Shown here piece after piece: positions 34,595 through 42,607 of a stretch of DNA of 64,000 bases. Each line of letters starts with the position of its first letter. Within the stretch, counting starts at the first letter, position 1. Position numbers and translations under genes: made by a program. The stretch is from NCBI GenBank assembly GCA_947627985.1, contig CANQYD010000002.1, forward strand, positions 1-64,000. Direction: 5' to 3'. A model generated the notes under the pieces. That model did no database searches, was not told the origin of the DNA, and saw nothing but the letters and a program-made list of their open reading frames with translations. The DNA comes from an uncultured Clostridia bacterium (GTDB lineage: Bacteria > Bacillota > Clostridia > Oscillospirales > Ruminococcaceae).

Positions 34595-34952
34595 TCAGTG
34601 TCACCTCGCTTACGAACGGGACGTGGTAGCCGGGCTTGTTCTTTGCCTTATCGTCGATGTAGACATCGGCAAATATCTTTCGGCTCTCGTTACCGTCCCA
34701 TGCCTCTAAAATCTCAGGTAGATTCTCGTTTACTGCGTCGAATTCAAGCCCGTGAGAACGGCACCACTCGACGGCTTCGTTGCGCTTTTGCTCCGTTCGG
34801 CAAGTCCAGAGAATTATTTTGTTGCCCTGGTTTCTGCGCTTTATCAGATGATTTATCAGCGCGATGTTGGGCTCGCCTATTTCGGGAAAGGCGTTAGCGC
34901 AGAGCGTTCCGTCAAAATCTACGGCATAGATTTGATAATTACGCCTTGCCAT
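34584..34952 (-). CDS. HAD-superfamily hydrolase-like phage protein
   Basis: 122 residues. Motif I VDFDGTLCANAFPEIG with the nucleophilic Asp, motif II near ILWTCRTE, and YIDDKA as the acidic motif IV. This compact HAD type occurs in many phages and is probably a nucleotide or polynucleotide phosphatase. Confidence 0.8.
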   Translation of the reverse strand: MARRNYQIYAVDFDGTLCANAFPEIGEPNIALINHLIKRRNQGNKIILWTCRTEQKRNEAVEWCRSHGLEFDAVNENLPEILEAWDGNESRKIFADVYIDDKAKNKPGYHVPFVSEVTLNEC

Positions 34953-35281
34953 TATGTATCACCTCCGCATGATAATTCAGGAAGAAACGTCTTATACAGT
35001 TCTTGTTTCAGTTCATCAATCGAGCTGTCAATAATACCTTTGGCACGTTCTTCAGAACTTCCGTTTAACCACTTTTTCTTAAAATTCGCCTTGATTTTGA
35101 GCCATTCTTCTTCGTCCGTATCCCCGGAATAATGCCGGGCAAGTTCGTGGATGAGGTTTAAGACATCCCATACAAGTCCGGAAATTTCCTTATCTTCAAA
35201 GACATTCTTAGGCTTATCTGAATATCCGAAAATTTCGTCCTTGAGTGAGAATTCTTTGTAGTCAAAATGCCCTCCGCTCAA
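34952..35281 (-). CDS. Conserved phage hypothetical protein (TTG start)
   Basis: 109 residues. TTG 35281 is chosen because AGGAGG lies 6 bases upstream, whereas ATG 35287 directly abuts it. It starts SGGHFDYKEF, a beginning shared by many phage proteins, and continues with an acidic helical body. First gene after a minus-strand terminator. Confidence 0.65.
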   Translation of the reverse strand: MSGGHFDYKEFSLKDEIFGYSDKPKNVFEDKEISGLVWDVLNLIHELARHYSGDTDEEEWLKIKANFKKKWLNGSSEERAKGIIDSSIDELKQELYKTFLPELSCGGDT

Positions 35282-35309
35282 AAACATCCTCCTTTCTTTT
35301 TATTGCAAT

Positions 35310-35333
35310 AAAAAAACACCCAAATGGGTGTTT
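35310..35333 (-). terminator. Intrinsic terminator between control region and next genes
   Basis: Stem AAACACCC/GGGTGTTT with loop AAAT on the plus strand; on the minus strand it is followed by seven T. It would stop transcription from the MrpR-like gene. Confidence 0.75.
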
Positions 35334-35416
35334 GCTTTGGCGCAGTTGCGCGAGTTGCACACGCTTAAACTGGTACTGCGATATTATTTATTCTGTAGAA
35401 TTGTATAAATATGTAT

Positions 35417-35446
35417 TTTATAAAAGCCCCTAAGAGCTTTTATAAA
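35417..35446 (-). repeat. 11-bp hairpin after the MrpR-like gene
   Basis: TTTATAAAAGC / GCTTTTATAAA with an 8-base loop, 6 bases past the stop codon. No T-run follows, so it may stabilise the mRNA end instead of terminating. Confidence 0.45.
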
Positions 35447-35451
35447 AGCTA

Positions 35452-36393
35452 TCAGAATACGTTTGCGTAATAAACTGCCTTCCAACGATTGTAGTCGCTT
35501 AGATATCCCTTTGCCAAAGAACTGCGCTTTGCTATCCATTTAGCTTCTTCGTTTATGGCGTATTCTTTATTGATCATATGCTCTTGAGCGACATATGAAA
35601 AATCGGGAGGAATGCCTGCACACTCTGCCTCATATGTCCTGTAAAAGACTCCGGAAATCCAAGCTCTAAAGTAGCTGATTGATTGCTTGGTTTTGTTGGA
35701 TTCGATTGCTCTTTTAATATGACGGGATAGCTCACTACGAATCGTTTTATACGATGGAACCGCCCTGTATCCTCGGAGCAATAGATTTCCTTCTACTCTT
35801 TGGTATATCTTATATCTGATGTCATCTTCATAGACAAGCGTGGGCGATTGTGCACACACTTCAAGCGGCTGAATTGATTCTTTATATATTGGATACTCGT
35901 CGCCATTAAATTTGATGATCATTTTATCGAAGTCAACGCAATTCGTCTCGACTTTAGTTATGTCAGACTCCCTCATTCCACTATACGCGAGCCACAAATA
36001 GCTTTTGTATATACAATCGACTCCTTCAGAATCAGGTTTAAACAAACAGTTAAGGTATCTTTTAAGATGAAGTGGGCTGCCAACTGTTTGAAGTGCAATT
36101 TTTCCAAGACCAGCTTGGCTAATATGCAACATGCCATCGGTAGCACCTGGTACGCCTTGTTCGAGGCACCACCTTACATAATCTTTAAGGATGTTGACAC
36201 GCTGTAAAAAACTGCTTGATCGCATACCTACGATATTATCAATAATCTCTTGAATATCTTCTTTGGAACGGGTGCAAATATCAGCATGCCAAGCCTCTTC
36301 ATATTTGGATATTGCTTCAAAAACCAGTTTTGTTGGCGCATCATTTGGATTTTTTACGTCCAAATACCTCATTTTTAATTCCTCATTATACAT
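35452..36393 (-). CDS. MrpR-like pseudo-integrase (probable lytic repressor)
   Basis: 313 residues after GGAGG. The fold reads as a tyrosine recombinase: helical N-terminal domain, then WLAYSGMRESDI (box I Arg kept). The HxxR box and the GH(x)Tyr end are not recognisable, so recombination activity is unlikely. Catalytically dead recombinases of this type act as the master repressor MrpR in SPbeta-like phages. It sits at the control region behind a consensus promoter and beside mazF, which fits a lysogeny repressor. The family call is from pattern recognition only. Confidence 0.6.
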   Translation of the reverse strand: MYNEELKMRYLDVKNPNDAPTKLVFEAISKYEEAWHADICTRSKEDIQEIIDNIVGMRSSSFLQRVNILKDYVRWCLEQGVPGATDGMLHISQAGLGKIALQTVGSPLHLKRYLNCLFKPDSEGVDCIYKSYLWLAYSGMRESDITKVETNCVDFDKMIIKFNGDEYPIYKESIQPLEVCAQSPTLVYEDDIRYKIYQRVEGNLLLRGYRAVPSYKTIRSELSRHIKRAIESNKTKQSISYFRAWISGVFYRTYEAECAGIPPDFSYVAQEHMINKEYAINEEAKWIAKRSSLAKGYLSDYNRWKAVYYANVF

Positions 36394-36402
36394 AGCTTCC
36401 TC

Positions 36403-36822
36403 CTATGCAACGCTGTCATTTAAGAGAAAGGCATGTTGCCAAACACTTAGAAGAATTTCGGGATTGATAAAGGAAATCGCAGAAGTTGCAAGCAGACTTG
36501 CAATAGCAATTTTTTCCATATATTTTTGAGGAATAATTGTGAGAAATGTTCCAATATTCTTTTTAGACATTCTTGCCGGATTTTCACATAATACCATGCT
36601 GTCTCTGTTAAGCCCAACTTCTGCAGGAATAATAACGTGTGTAGGCTGTTCCTTTTTCTTTATGGAGCTTGTCATAGGAAGAGCGATTATATTAGGACTA
36701 AACTGATTGCCAGTATTGTTTTGGAAAACAACACCTGGTCTCCAACCCTGCTGCTCATTCCCGGTTCCATCAAACTTCATAAGATATACTTCACCAATTC
36801 TGTACTGCGCCAAAGAGTCCAT
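36403..36822 (-). CDS. MazF/PemK-family endoribonuclease toxin with C-terminal extension
   Basis: 139 residues from ATG 36822; the GTG at 36846 lies almost at the transcription start and lacks a ribosome site. RIGEVYLMKF, GWRPGVVFQNN and NIIALPMTSSIKKKEQPTHV match MazF. About 25 extra residues with a hydrophobic stretch follow the toxin core. No antitoxin gene adjoins; the partner may be the MrpR-like protein or be absent. It cleaves single-stranded mRNA if active. Confidence 0.85.
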   Translation of the reverse strand: MDSLAQYRIGEVYLMKFDGTGNEQQGWRPGVVFQNNTGNQFSPNIIALPMTSSIKKKEQPTHVIIPAEVGLNRDSMVLCENPARMSKKNIGTFLTIIPQKYMEKIAIASLLATSAISFINPEILLSVWQHAFLLNDSVA

Positions 36823-36861
36823 ACTTTCTGTCCTTTCACTTACCACAATGTTCCTGAGGAC

Positions 36862-36890
36862 ATTATAACACAGAAGTACAGATCTGTCAA
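36862..36890 (-). promoter_or_regulatory. Consensus promoter with palindromic operator for mazF/mrpR-like genes
   Basis: Minus strand TTGACA (36885-36890), 17 bases, TATAAT (36862-36867): a perfect sigma-A promoter. The palindrome ACAGATCTGT at 36878-36887 overlaps the -35 and is a candidate operator. Confidence 0.8.
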
Positions 36891-36921
36891 TACAACTTTG
36901 TAGAATTTTTTTTGTGAAAAT

Positions 36922-37200
36922 TTAAAAAACTTTAAGTGAATGTATAGTGTAAAAATCGTTGTCAAGTTCTTTTGAAAAAATATCAAAGCAATATGGAACT
37001 GTATTTGTATACTGTAGTATATATTTAAGTCCGTTGATACAATAAATTTCGTTTTCTCCGAAGAAACACACTCTATTTGGGTGTAATACGACTTTTACCC
37101 TATCATATTTTACAATCGAATCTCTCCCCTTTGGCGTTAATTCGATATAATTACAGTTAATGCACTTCTTTTCAAATTCAGTTGGTAATAATTTTTCCAT
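36922..37200 (-). CDS. Hypothetical protein at the control region
   Basis: 92 residues. Start MEKLLPTEFEKKCINCNYIE, a beta-rich body with VKVVLHPNRVCFFGENEIY. It lies between the strong minus promoter and the convergent-promoter region. No family recognised; ribosome site AAAGGAT. Confidence 0.55.
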   Translation of the reverse strand: MEKLLPTEFEKKCINCNYIELTPKGRDSIVKYDRVKVVLHPNRVCFFGENEIYCINGLKYILQYTNTVPYCFDIFSKELDNDFYTIHSLKVF

Positions 37201-37218
37201 AAAACCATCCTTTAATTC

Positions 37219-37247
37219 TTGACCTTTTGCTAAAAGCGTGGTATAAT
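37219..37247 (+). promoter_or_regulatory. Plus-strand promoter in inverted pair
   Basis: TTGACC (37219-37224), 17 bases, TATAAT (37242-37247). The 16 bases AAAAGCGTGGTATAAT at 37232-37247 recur as an exact inverted copy at 37408-37423. Confidence 0.65.
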
Positions 37248-37260
37248 TGGAAAAGAGAAA

Positions 37261-37449
37261 ATGTTTGTTAGTGTTTTCATTTTCTCTCGGTTACTTTGTA
37301 ACCGTATTCTCATTTTCTGCCGTATGGCGGATGAGGCGGCTTGTATGTTGCGGTACGAGCCGCCACTTCTCGCTTCCAATGCAGAACAAATGTTCTCTAC
37401 AATTTTTATTATACCACGCTTTTTTAAAAAATCAAGCGTTATTTTTTGA
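37261..37449 (+). CDS. Possible small protein from the plus-strand promoter
   Basis: 62 residues if translated. The N-terminus (MFVSVFIFSRLLCNRILIFC) is hydrophobic, as in small membrane toxins. The ribosome site is weak (GGAAAAGAG). The frame also crosses strong hairpins, so the transcript could equally be an untranslated RNA. Listed because a convincing promoter precedes it. Confidence 0.25.
   Translation: MFVSVFIFSRLLCNRILIFCRMADEAACMLRYEPPLLASNAEQMFSTIFIIPRFFKKSSVIF
37383..37396 (-). promoter_or_regulatory. LexA/SOS box
   Basis: AGAACAAATGTTCT, the reverse complement of the box at 10758-10771. It lies where the minus-strand transcript from the 37408-37435 promoter would begin, so LexA would block that transcript. 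Confidence 0.65.
37408..37435 (-). promoter_or_regulatory. Minus-strand promoter facing the plus promoter
   Basis: TTGATT (37430-37435), 16 bases, TATAAT (37408-37413). It converges with the promoter at 37219-37247, so the two RNAs overlap by about 150 nt. Confidence 0.6.
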
Positions 37450-37545
37450 ATGCTGTCCAAAAAAGTGGACTTATTCAAGGCAGCAAAGAGTAATAATATT
37501 GCTTTGAGCTGCTATTATAACTATTTTGATTTAACATGACATCAA

Positions 37546-37572
37546 AAAAGCACCCTAAAATGGGTGCTTTTT
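37546..37572 (-). terminator. Intrinsic terminator
   Basis: AAAAGCACCC / GGGTGCTTTT around a short A-rich loop, followed by T-runs on both strands. It ends the gene at 37596-38213. Confidence 0.8.
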
Positions 37573-37595
37573 GTATTCTGAAACCTTTGACTATA

Positions 37596-38213
37596 TTACT
37601 CCATAAATCTCGCTGAACGCCAAAAATAACGACCAAGAGTGGGCTCAGGTACATCGCATATTGGTACGCCACCACCATTACGCAATTTATCATCACTAAT
37701 TGCCCCAGAAAATCCCTTGACAAATACCTTCGGTTCTACCCCATGAGTTTGTAATTCCGAATCCAGCCACTTCATAAATTCATGGTGCCTTTCCCATTGT
37801 CTTCTGCAAATCTCGTTGCTAACTGGTGGTGATAAAATAGCTATCCATGAGTCTTTTTTTGATAATTTGCCCTTTTTCGCCATTAACATTCTAATTGGGA
37901 TTAGTTTTTCCCATTCTTCTGAACATTGATGTACAAAATCGCAGTAACTACCCAATAGTTCAAAAATTTTTATATCATTTAACTCCGCCTTGATCGTCTC
38001 AAAGGTTTTATCTGGGTTTAAGGTCATTTCTTGGGCGAATTTTCGTTCCAAGCCCTCATCAACTACTAAATCCTGCCATGAATAATAATCTGATTTCATC
38101 TGCTCAATTTCAGATTTTCGCAGTATGGCTGCTTTTTTGTGGACTGATTTGTCGCTCCCAATTTTAGAAGCGTAATACGCCCCACCAAATAATGCTATAA
38201 ATAAATCTAACAT
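37596..38213 (-). CDS. Hypothetical membrane-anchored protein
   Basis: 205 residues. A short hydrophobic N-terminus (LDLFIALFGGAYYASKI) is followed by a soluble helical domain with many Trp and charged residues (CSEEWEKLIPIRMLM, QWERHHEFMKWLDSEL). It has its own consensus promoter and terminator, so it is expressed as a single gene, possibly in the lysogen (a moron). No family recognised. Confidence 0.65.
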   Translation of the reverse strand: MLDLFIALFGGAYYASKIGSDKSVHKKAAILRKSEIEQMKSDYYSWQDLVVDEGLERKFAQEMTLNPDKTFETIKAELNDIKIFELLGSYCDFVHQCSEEWEKLIPIRMLMAKKGKLSKKDSWIAILSPPVSNEICRRQWERHHEFMKWLDSELQTHGVEPKVFVKGFSGAISDDKLRNGGGVPICDVPEPTLGRYFWRSARFME

Positions 38214-38323
38214 CGCTTCACCTTCAATCGCCTAAATTATTACAACTCTGCCTAATATCCCCGACAGATAATATTAGCTACCAAAGCAGCTGTGAAAATT
38301 TCAAATTCTTCCTACTTTTTATA

Positions 38324-38352
38324 ATTATAGCATATTTGGAATACAAAATCAA
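38324..38352 (-). promoter_or_regulatory. Promoter of the single-gene unit 37596-38213
   Basis: TTGATT (38347-38352), 17 bases, TATAAT (38324-38329) on the minus strand. Confidence 0.75.
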
Positions 38353-38379
38353 GCATAATTTCTAATCCGGCAAGCATTA

Positions 38380-38790
38380 TTATTCACTATCTATCTTGCA
38401 ATTGTAATCATCATCACATTGTAGGTCTCCCAAAATTTCCTTTACTTCTTGTCGAGCCTCATCTCTTGCCTTATCTATTTCAGCCTGCAAAAGCTTTTGC
38501 GTTGCAGGAATAATTTCAGGAATATACATAGTAATTGCTTCGGCAAGTTTCTCGGTGGCATGGTGAGTCAGTGCCAAAAACTTTTCGTTTTCCTCTTGGT
38601 ATCCATATTCTGCCTCGCATAAAATTAGTCCGATTATTTCATCCGAAGGTGCTGAGAAAACGATTTTTGACTTATTTGGATCAAATTTGTATTCACTGTT
38701 TTCCGGAAAGACTCCTATGCTCCAGCGTAATCGTTCGATGAGGTTTTCATTTTCTTCTTTAATCTTATGATATTCGTCTATTTTACTCAT
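38380..38790 (-). CDS. Hypothetical helical protein
   Basis: 136 residues. Charged coiled-coil N-terminus (DEYHKIKEENENLIERLRW), a beta segment, and a Lys/Glu-rich C-terminal helix. No family recognised. Confidence 0.6.
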   Translation of the reverse strand: MSKIDEYHKIKEENENLIERLRWSIGVFPENSEYKFDPNKSKIVFSAPSDEIIGLILCEAEYGYQEENEKFLALTHHATEKLAEAITMYIPEIIPATQKLLQAEIDKARDEARQEVKEILGDLQCDDDYNCKIDSE

Positions 38791-38802
38791 AAATCCCCTT
38801 TT

Positions 38803-39027
38803 CTAAATTTCCTGAAGTTTATCAGATATGATGCCGATGTCGTCTATCGCTTCTTCCATTGTATCCACTGCATTTTCCATGTCTGAATACCTATCACTTT
38901 GCTGAAGATTTTCAGGTATGTTATCCAAAGCATCTTGTTCGTCGTCTCTTACATCTGAGATAATTTGCAGAGCGTTGTCTAAATACCCGATCGCCTCACT
39001 TAACTTATTTCTTCGATGTTTATTCAT
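38803..39027 (-). CDS. Small acidic helical protein
   Basis: 74 residues from ATG 39027 (AAAGGAGG); the longer frame to 39141 lacks a ribosome site. Two antiparallel helices (KLSEAIGYLDNALQIISDV and SDMENAVDTMEEAIDDIGII). Common on Firmicutes phages; function unknown. Confidence 0.65.
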   Translation of the reverse strand: MNKHRRNKLSEAIGYLDNALQIISDVRDDEQDALDNIPENLQQSDRYSDMENAVDTMEEAIDDIGIISDKLQEI

Positions 39028-39070
39028 CGCTGCCTCCTTTACATTATATTTCATGAGTTCAAAAAATACC

Positions 39071-39094
39071 AAAGCCCTGCGTATGCAGGGCTTT
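39071..39094 (-). terminator. Intrinsic terminator
   Basis: 10-bp stem AAAGCCCTGC/GCAGGGCTTT with 4-base loop, T-rich on the minus side, after the gene ending at 39113. Confidence 0.8.
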
Positions 39095-39112
39095 TTCTTT
39101 TGAATCAGTGTC

Positions 39113-39466
39113 TTAAATTGTTCTTTTCCATATTGAACCAAACCTGAGTTTTATGCACAGGTTTCCGTCTCTTGCAAACAAATTTATAGCCTTTGCTGCG
39201 TCCATCAAATGATAAATGACGTGGTCTTTATTATCGGCTATCAATTCCTCGCACTCCAGCGTGATAGAGATGTCCATAGTGATTTCATCAACGAAGGCGT
39301 CGAATGAGACTCCACAACTGTCATCTGAAAGCTCATCAATTAAATCGCAATTTTCCTTTAATCTTTGAAGCTTTTCATTGTCGACCTTCCAAAGGATTCC
39401 AAACTGTGATGACGCCTCGTTGATTACCATTTCAGCAACATCAAAGCACTTAACTTTGTCCATCAT
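39113..39466 (-). CDS. Hypothetical phage protein
   Basis: 117 residues after GGAGG. A beta-strand rich C-terminal half (VDEITMDISITLECEELI) and helices. No family recognised; transcribed with the next gene upstream. Confidence 0.6.
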   Translation of the reverse strand: MMDKVKCFDVAEMVINEASSQFGILWKVDNEKLQRLKENCDLIDELSDDSCGVSFDAFVDEITMDISITLECEELIADNKDHVIYHLMDAAKAINLFARDGNLCIKLRFGSIWKRTI

Positions 39467-39473
39467 TTCCTCC

Positions 39474-39860
39474 TTAATCTATAGGTTTAGTTAGTCCGTG
39501 ATAAGTAAGATTTATCTGAACCGTGCCATTGGTTTTCGGATATATCTCAACATTTGAAGCCAAACCTGAAATAGCCGCGAAAACCTTTGGATTTTCAATT
39601 GATAAGTTCTTACCAACGATTGAGATATAACCTACACTTCTATAGGGTTCATGCAACTTATAAGATACGGAAGCTCCGGTACCTTTAAACATTGATTTGA
39701 TCTTTGCAAGTGATACTTGCATTGTCTTATACATGCTAAAGTCAATAACGGAAGTTTGCTCATCTTCCTCTTCTATTTCGTTAACGAGCTCAGATATAAA
39801 CGAGTCAAACTCCTCTAAATCCTCACTGCTAAGAATCTCAAACTCATCAAAATCACTCAT
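39474..39860 (-). CDS. Hypothetical acidic phage protein
   Basis: 128 residues. Very acidic first 45 residues (SSEDLEEFDSFISELVNEIE), then a basic/beta domain (SVGYISIVGKNLSIENPKVF). No family recognised. Confidence 0.6.
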   Translation of the reverse strand: MSDFDEFEILSSEDLEEFDSFISELVNEIEEEDEQTSVIDFSMYKTMQVSLAKIKSMFKGTGASVSYKLHEPYRSVGYISIVGKNLSIENPKVFAAISGLASNVEIYPKTNGTVQINLTYHGLTKPID

Positions 39861-40085
39861 GAATCATTTCTCCTTTTGTAAATTATATCATATATTTAAA
39901 ACAAATTCAAGATGTTGCAATAATTTTTCCAAAAAAGAATGTGCGCCGCCAAGCGGCGCATCATTCTTTGAATTGCCGGTTCTTCTGTTGTCTGCCAACT
40001 TACACTCGATTTTAAATATGAATTCAGATTTTTGGTGCCGGCTCACCCATGAACTATAGCTATCTAAAATTTGGAAATTTCTTGA

Positions 40086-40358
40086 TTATATTTCTGCCTT
40101 TGTTATTTTGTACTCGGGAAAGTCATTTTTTGGCTCAAGGTTCATACTTAAAACAATGTTCTTAATTTCTTCAAACCTTGCATCTCTTTCAGCTTCTGTT
40201 TCAAAGTGTTCACGAAAGACAACATCTGTGCCGTATTCAAAATAAACTCCATAAACTCTGGGATTTGGCACCTCGAATTTGCCGATGTCCCAAACGGTTG
40301 CCAGATTGAGAATTGTCTTGTCGTCATTAAGCTCTGTAAACAGCGTCTTGTCGCTCAT
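40086..40358 (-). CDS. Hypothetical protein coupled to the prophage SAM synthetase gene
   Basis: 90 residues from ATG 40358, which overlaps the stop of the SAM synthetase gene (ATGA). Contains YGVYFEYGTDVVFREHFETE. No family recognised. Confidence 0.6.
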   Translation of the reverse strand: MSDKTLFTELNDDKTILNLATVWDIGKFEVPNPRVYGVYFEYGTDVVFREHFETEAERDARFEEIKNIVLSMNLEPKNDFPEYKITKAEI

Positions 40359-41176
40359 CTTATAAGCCCCCACTCTGCAAACTTTTCAAAACCGCCGATT
40401 GAGTTGATGTATTCACGAGCTTCTTCGACAATTTCGGAATACGGACGCCCGTCTACGGTATCGTCTCCTATTGCGCATAACAGCTCTACAGGCTTACCAG
40501 TATGCTGCGCTTTCAGGAAGGCGTAAATATTTACGGAAACATCTGCCTTGGATAAATCCTTGCCGTGAAGACCTCCGCCGGTCACTGAATCACCCATATC
40601 GGAGCCGAGCTTGCGGTTGGTAGCGCCGGTATCTACGTCGAGACCTCCCGTCCACTCGCCGAGCGGATTGATTTTCCACGCCCCTGACCACTCTTTCCAA
40701 AGCTGCCCGGTAGGGACGTTACTCTGGCAGATTATCAACCGTTCTTCTTTGGGTGATCCATATTTATCATAGTAATCCATGATATATTTCCCATCAGTTG
40801 GATAATACTTATATATATCTTTTGCGATATTTGTAAGAACCTTTTGTTCTGATGTCACAGGCATACCTTTAAAAATCCCATTGTCTCCACAACGAAAACC
40901 GTGAGATTGATTATCAGCAAGGTGTTCATCTTGTTCTGTGTCTACCCACTGAATTCTAATATCTTTATCTCCCGAGATTCTACGAACTGCATCACCGATA
41001 TCCTCTGAACGCAGTTTAGCAGACGTCTCAGTTATGATATAACAAAGACCATGACCTATTAAAACCTCGACTGCAATCTTTGGATCTGTCTCCCTCATGT
41101 AAGCAAGGTCAACGATTGCGCCTGCAATTCTGTCGGCAATTTTATCGGGGTGGCTGGGATTGACTTTTTCAAACAT
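40355..41176 (-). CDS. metK: Phage-borne compact S-adenosylmethionine synthetase
   Basis: 273 residues against about 390 for the host enzyme in this window. HPDKIADRIAGAIVDLA near the N-terminus carries the ATP-binding His, CGDNGIFKG matches the GDQG motif, and GGLDVDTGATNRKLGSDMGD plus SVTGGGLHGKDLSKADVSV match the phosphate-binding region of MetK. It would make SAM from methionine and ATP, feeding the two prophage DNA methyltransferases and NrdG. The missing length is spread over loops and one domain. Activity is inferred. Confidence 0.85.
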   Translation of the reverse strand: MFEKVNPSHPDKIADRIAGAIVDLAYMRETDPKIAVEVLIGHGLCYIITETSAKLRSEDIGDAVRRISGDKDIRIQWVDTEQDEHLADNQSHGFRCGDNGIFKGMPVTSEQKVLTNIAKDIYKYYPTDGKYIMDYYDKYGSPKEERLIICQSNVPTGQLWKEWSGAWKINPLGEWTGGLDVDTGATNRKLGSDMGDSVTGGGLHGKDLSKADVSVNIYAFLKAQHTGKPVELLCAIGDDTVDGRPYSEIVEEAREYINSIGGFEKFAEWGLIR

Positions 41177-41187
41177 TTAATCCCTCC

Positions 41188-41334
41188 TTATTTTATTCTT
41201 GTGAATCCGTAAATGTTTTCTTTTCCGAATCTTTCGCATGCCCTGAGCCAGCATTCATCTTCAGACTTTCCCTGCACGCATCCGTGCAATGCTCTTTCTC
41301 CGTTTGGAGTTACATAATAAACGCAATATTCCAT
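41188..41334 (-). CDS. Small hypothetical phage protein
   Basis: 48 residues from ATG 41334 (AAGGATGA upstream). Contains CVYYVTPNGERALHGCVQGK and an aromatic, Cys-containing helix. It lies 11 bases upstream of the SAM synthetase start. Confidence 0.55.
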   Translation of the reverse strand: MEYCVYYVTPNGERALHGCVQGKSEDECWLRACERFGKENIYGFTRIK

Positions 41335-41365
41335 TACAGTCATCCTTTTCATAGTTGATCATTCA

Positions 41366-41584
41366 TTACATCGCTTCTGAGGTTATAAGACATGCCGCAA
41401 TTTCCCCTACGCAAAATGATACCCATTCATTTTCATGTTCACCACGAATTACATTCACTGCATTTGGAGAACCTGTCAGCAATTTACTGGTTATATCTCC
41501 CGGCTCTGACTCAGTGCCCAAATAATACCCGATTGCATGCGCACCACTTTTAAGTATCAGCTCCATTTTCCACTTATTAGTCAT
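41366..41584 (-). CDS. Small hypothetical phage protein
   Basis: 72 residues from ATG 41584 (GGGAGGG). A beta-rich sequence (KMELILKSGAHAIGYYLGTE) ending SFCVGEIAACLITSEAM. No family recognised; overlaps the previous gene by 8 bases. Confidence 0.6.
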   Translation of the reverse strand: MTNKWKMELILKSGAHAIGYYLGTESEPGDITSKLLTGSPNAVNVIRGEHENEWVSFCVGEIAACLITSEAM

Positions 41585-41921
41585 ATACAACCCTCCCGTC
41601 CTGATACTTCCATTCTCCATCCTGATATATAAATCTCCAAAACGTGACGTCATCTCCTACAAATTCAATTAACCCTACTGAGATCGGAACGTCTAATGCT
41701 GAGTTCAATGCTTTTTCTACGTTATCAGAGTAATAGTTGCCCTCATATGATAAATACACAACTGAACGATCGTCGTATTCCGGCATCGAGGGATCATGCG
41801 AATCAATCCCCGCGAAATTGGGATTAAGTATCTCTAAATCAGTCTTAATTTTTTGAATTTCATTCTCGCTGAGAAAGCGTTCAAAAGCAATTACCCCTTC
41901 TCCTTCTACATAATATCCCAT
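41577..41921 (-). CDS. Hypothetical phage protein
   Basis: 114 residues. FLSENEIQKIKTDLEILNPN, then DRSVVYLSYEGNYYSDNVEK and an aromatic C-terminus (WRFIYQDGEWKYQDGRVVYD). No family recognised. Confidence 0.6.
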   Translation of the reverse strand: MGYYVEGEGVIAFERFLSENEIQKIKTDLEILNPNFAGIDSHDPSMPEYDDRSVVYLSYEGNYYSDNVEKALNSALDVPISVGLIEFVGDDVTFWRFIYQDGEWKYQDGRVVYD

Positions 41922-41942
41922 TTTTATCCTCCATATCTAATA

Positions 41943-42152
41943 CTATAAATATTTCATAAAACTGTTTCGTAACTCGCCGATTCCTGGGTTTAGTCCTGTA
42001 ACATATGTAATTTTAGCTCCACACTCAGGACACACAACGATGGTTTTAGGCGGCGTTAATTCTTCTTTTGTCAAAAACAAGCACCTGCCACACTGACAGT
42101 TAACCCCGTCTTCTTCGTCTTTATCAAAATATGGATACCAACTCGCTCTCAC
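41943..42152 (-). CDS. Zinc-ribbon protein
   Basis: 69 residues. CQCGRC and CPECGAK pairs spaced for a zinc ribbon. Possibly DNA or RNA binding. Confidence 0.65.
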   Translation of the reverse strand: MRASWYPYFDKDEEDGVNCQCGRCLFLTKEELTPPKTIVVCPECGAKITYVTGLNPGIGELRNSFMKYL

Positions 42153-42191
42153 TTACGTCACCCCATGTAAAACTTAACTTTTATTATTATA

Positions 42192-42587
42192 TCAAAAACA
42201 TGCAACAGTATAAAAGATATATGTGGCGATGATCTGTAAAAAATGGATTGTTTGGTCTTGAATCAAATTGATCTTCTTCTTGTTAGCTTTTGCGTTGTCT
42301 GTTATTGCATGGATGATCCAGTTAATTACAAATGTAATTATAAAGCATTGCGGAATAATTGATATATTAAGAATTACACTGTAAACTATAACCGGAAGAT
42401 GTATCATAAATGTCCACGAAAAACCATGTTCTGCTAATGCCATTATATAGTCATTTCTATATAATGATTCTGGCGCGTTCTTTCTCCACCAATCTTTTTG
42501 TTTTGCCGACGCAAGCCATCCTTGCAAATAATAATCATCAACTATGTGACAAAACAGCATACTTAAAAATAATATAATATACTTCAT
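42192..42587 (-). CDS. DUF3307 membrane protein
   Basis: 131 residues from ATG 42587 (GGAGG). Three hydrophobic segments; HIVDDYYLQGWLASAKQKDW and IIHAITDNAKANKKKINLIQ match the DUF3307 family, frequent in phages and mobile elements. Membrane protein of unknown role. Confidence 0.75.
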   Translation of the reverse strand: MKYIILFLSMLFCHIVDDYYLQGWLASAKQKDWWRKNAPESLYRNDYIMALAEHGFSWTFMIHLPVIVYSVILNISIIPQCFIITFVINWIIHAITDNAKANKKKINLIQDQTIHFLQIIATYIFYTVACF

Positions 42588-42607
42588 ATATCCTCCATAA
42601 ATAAAAG

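Noticed and set aside
37230..37478. 82-residue minus-strand frame across the convergent promoters
   Set aside because: It begins upstream of the promoter and runs through both -10 boxes; no ribosome site.
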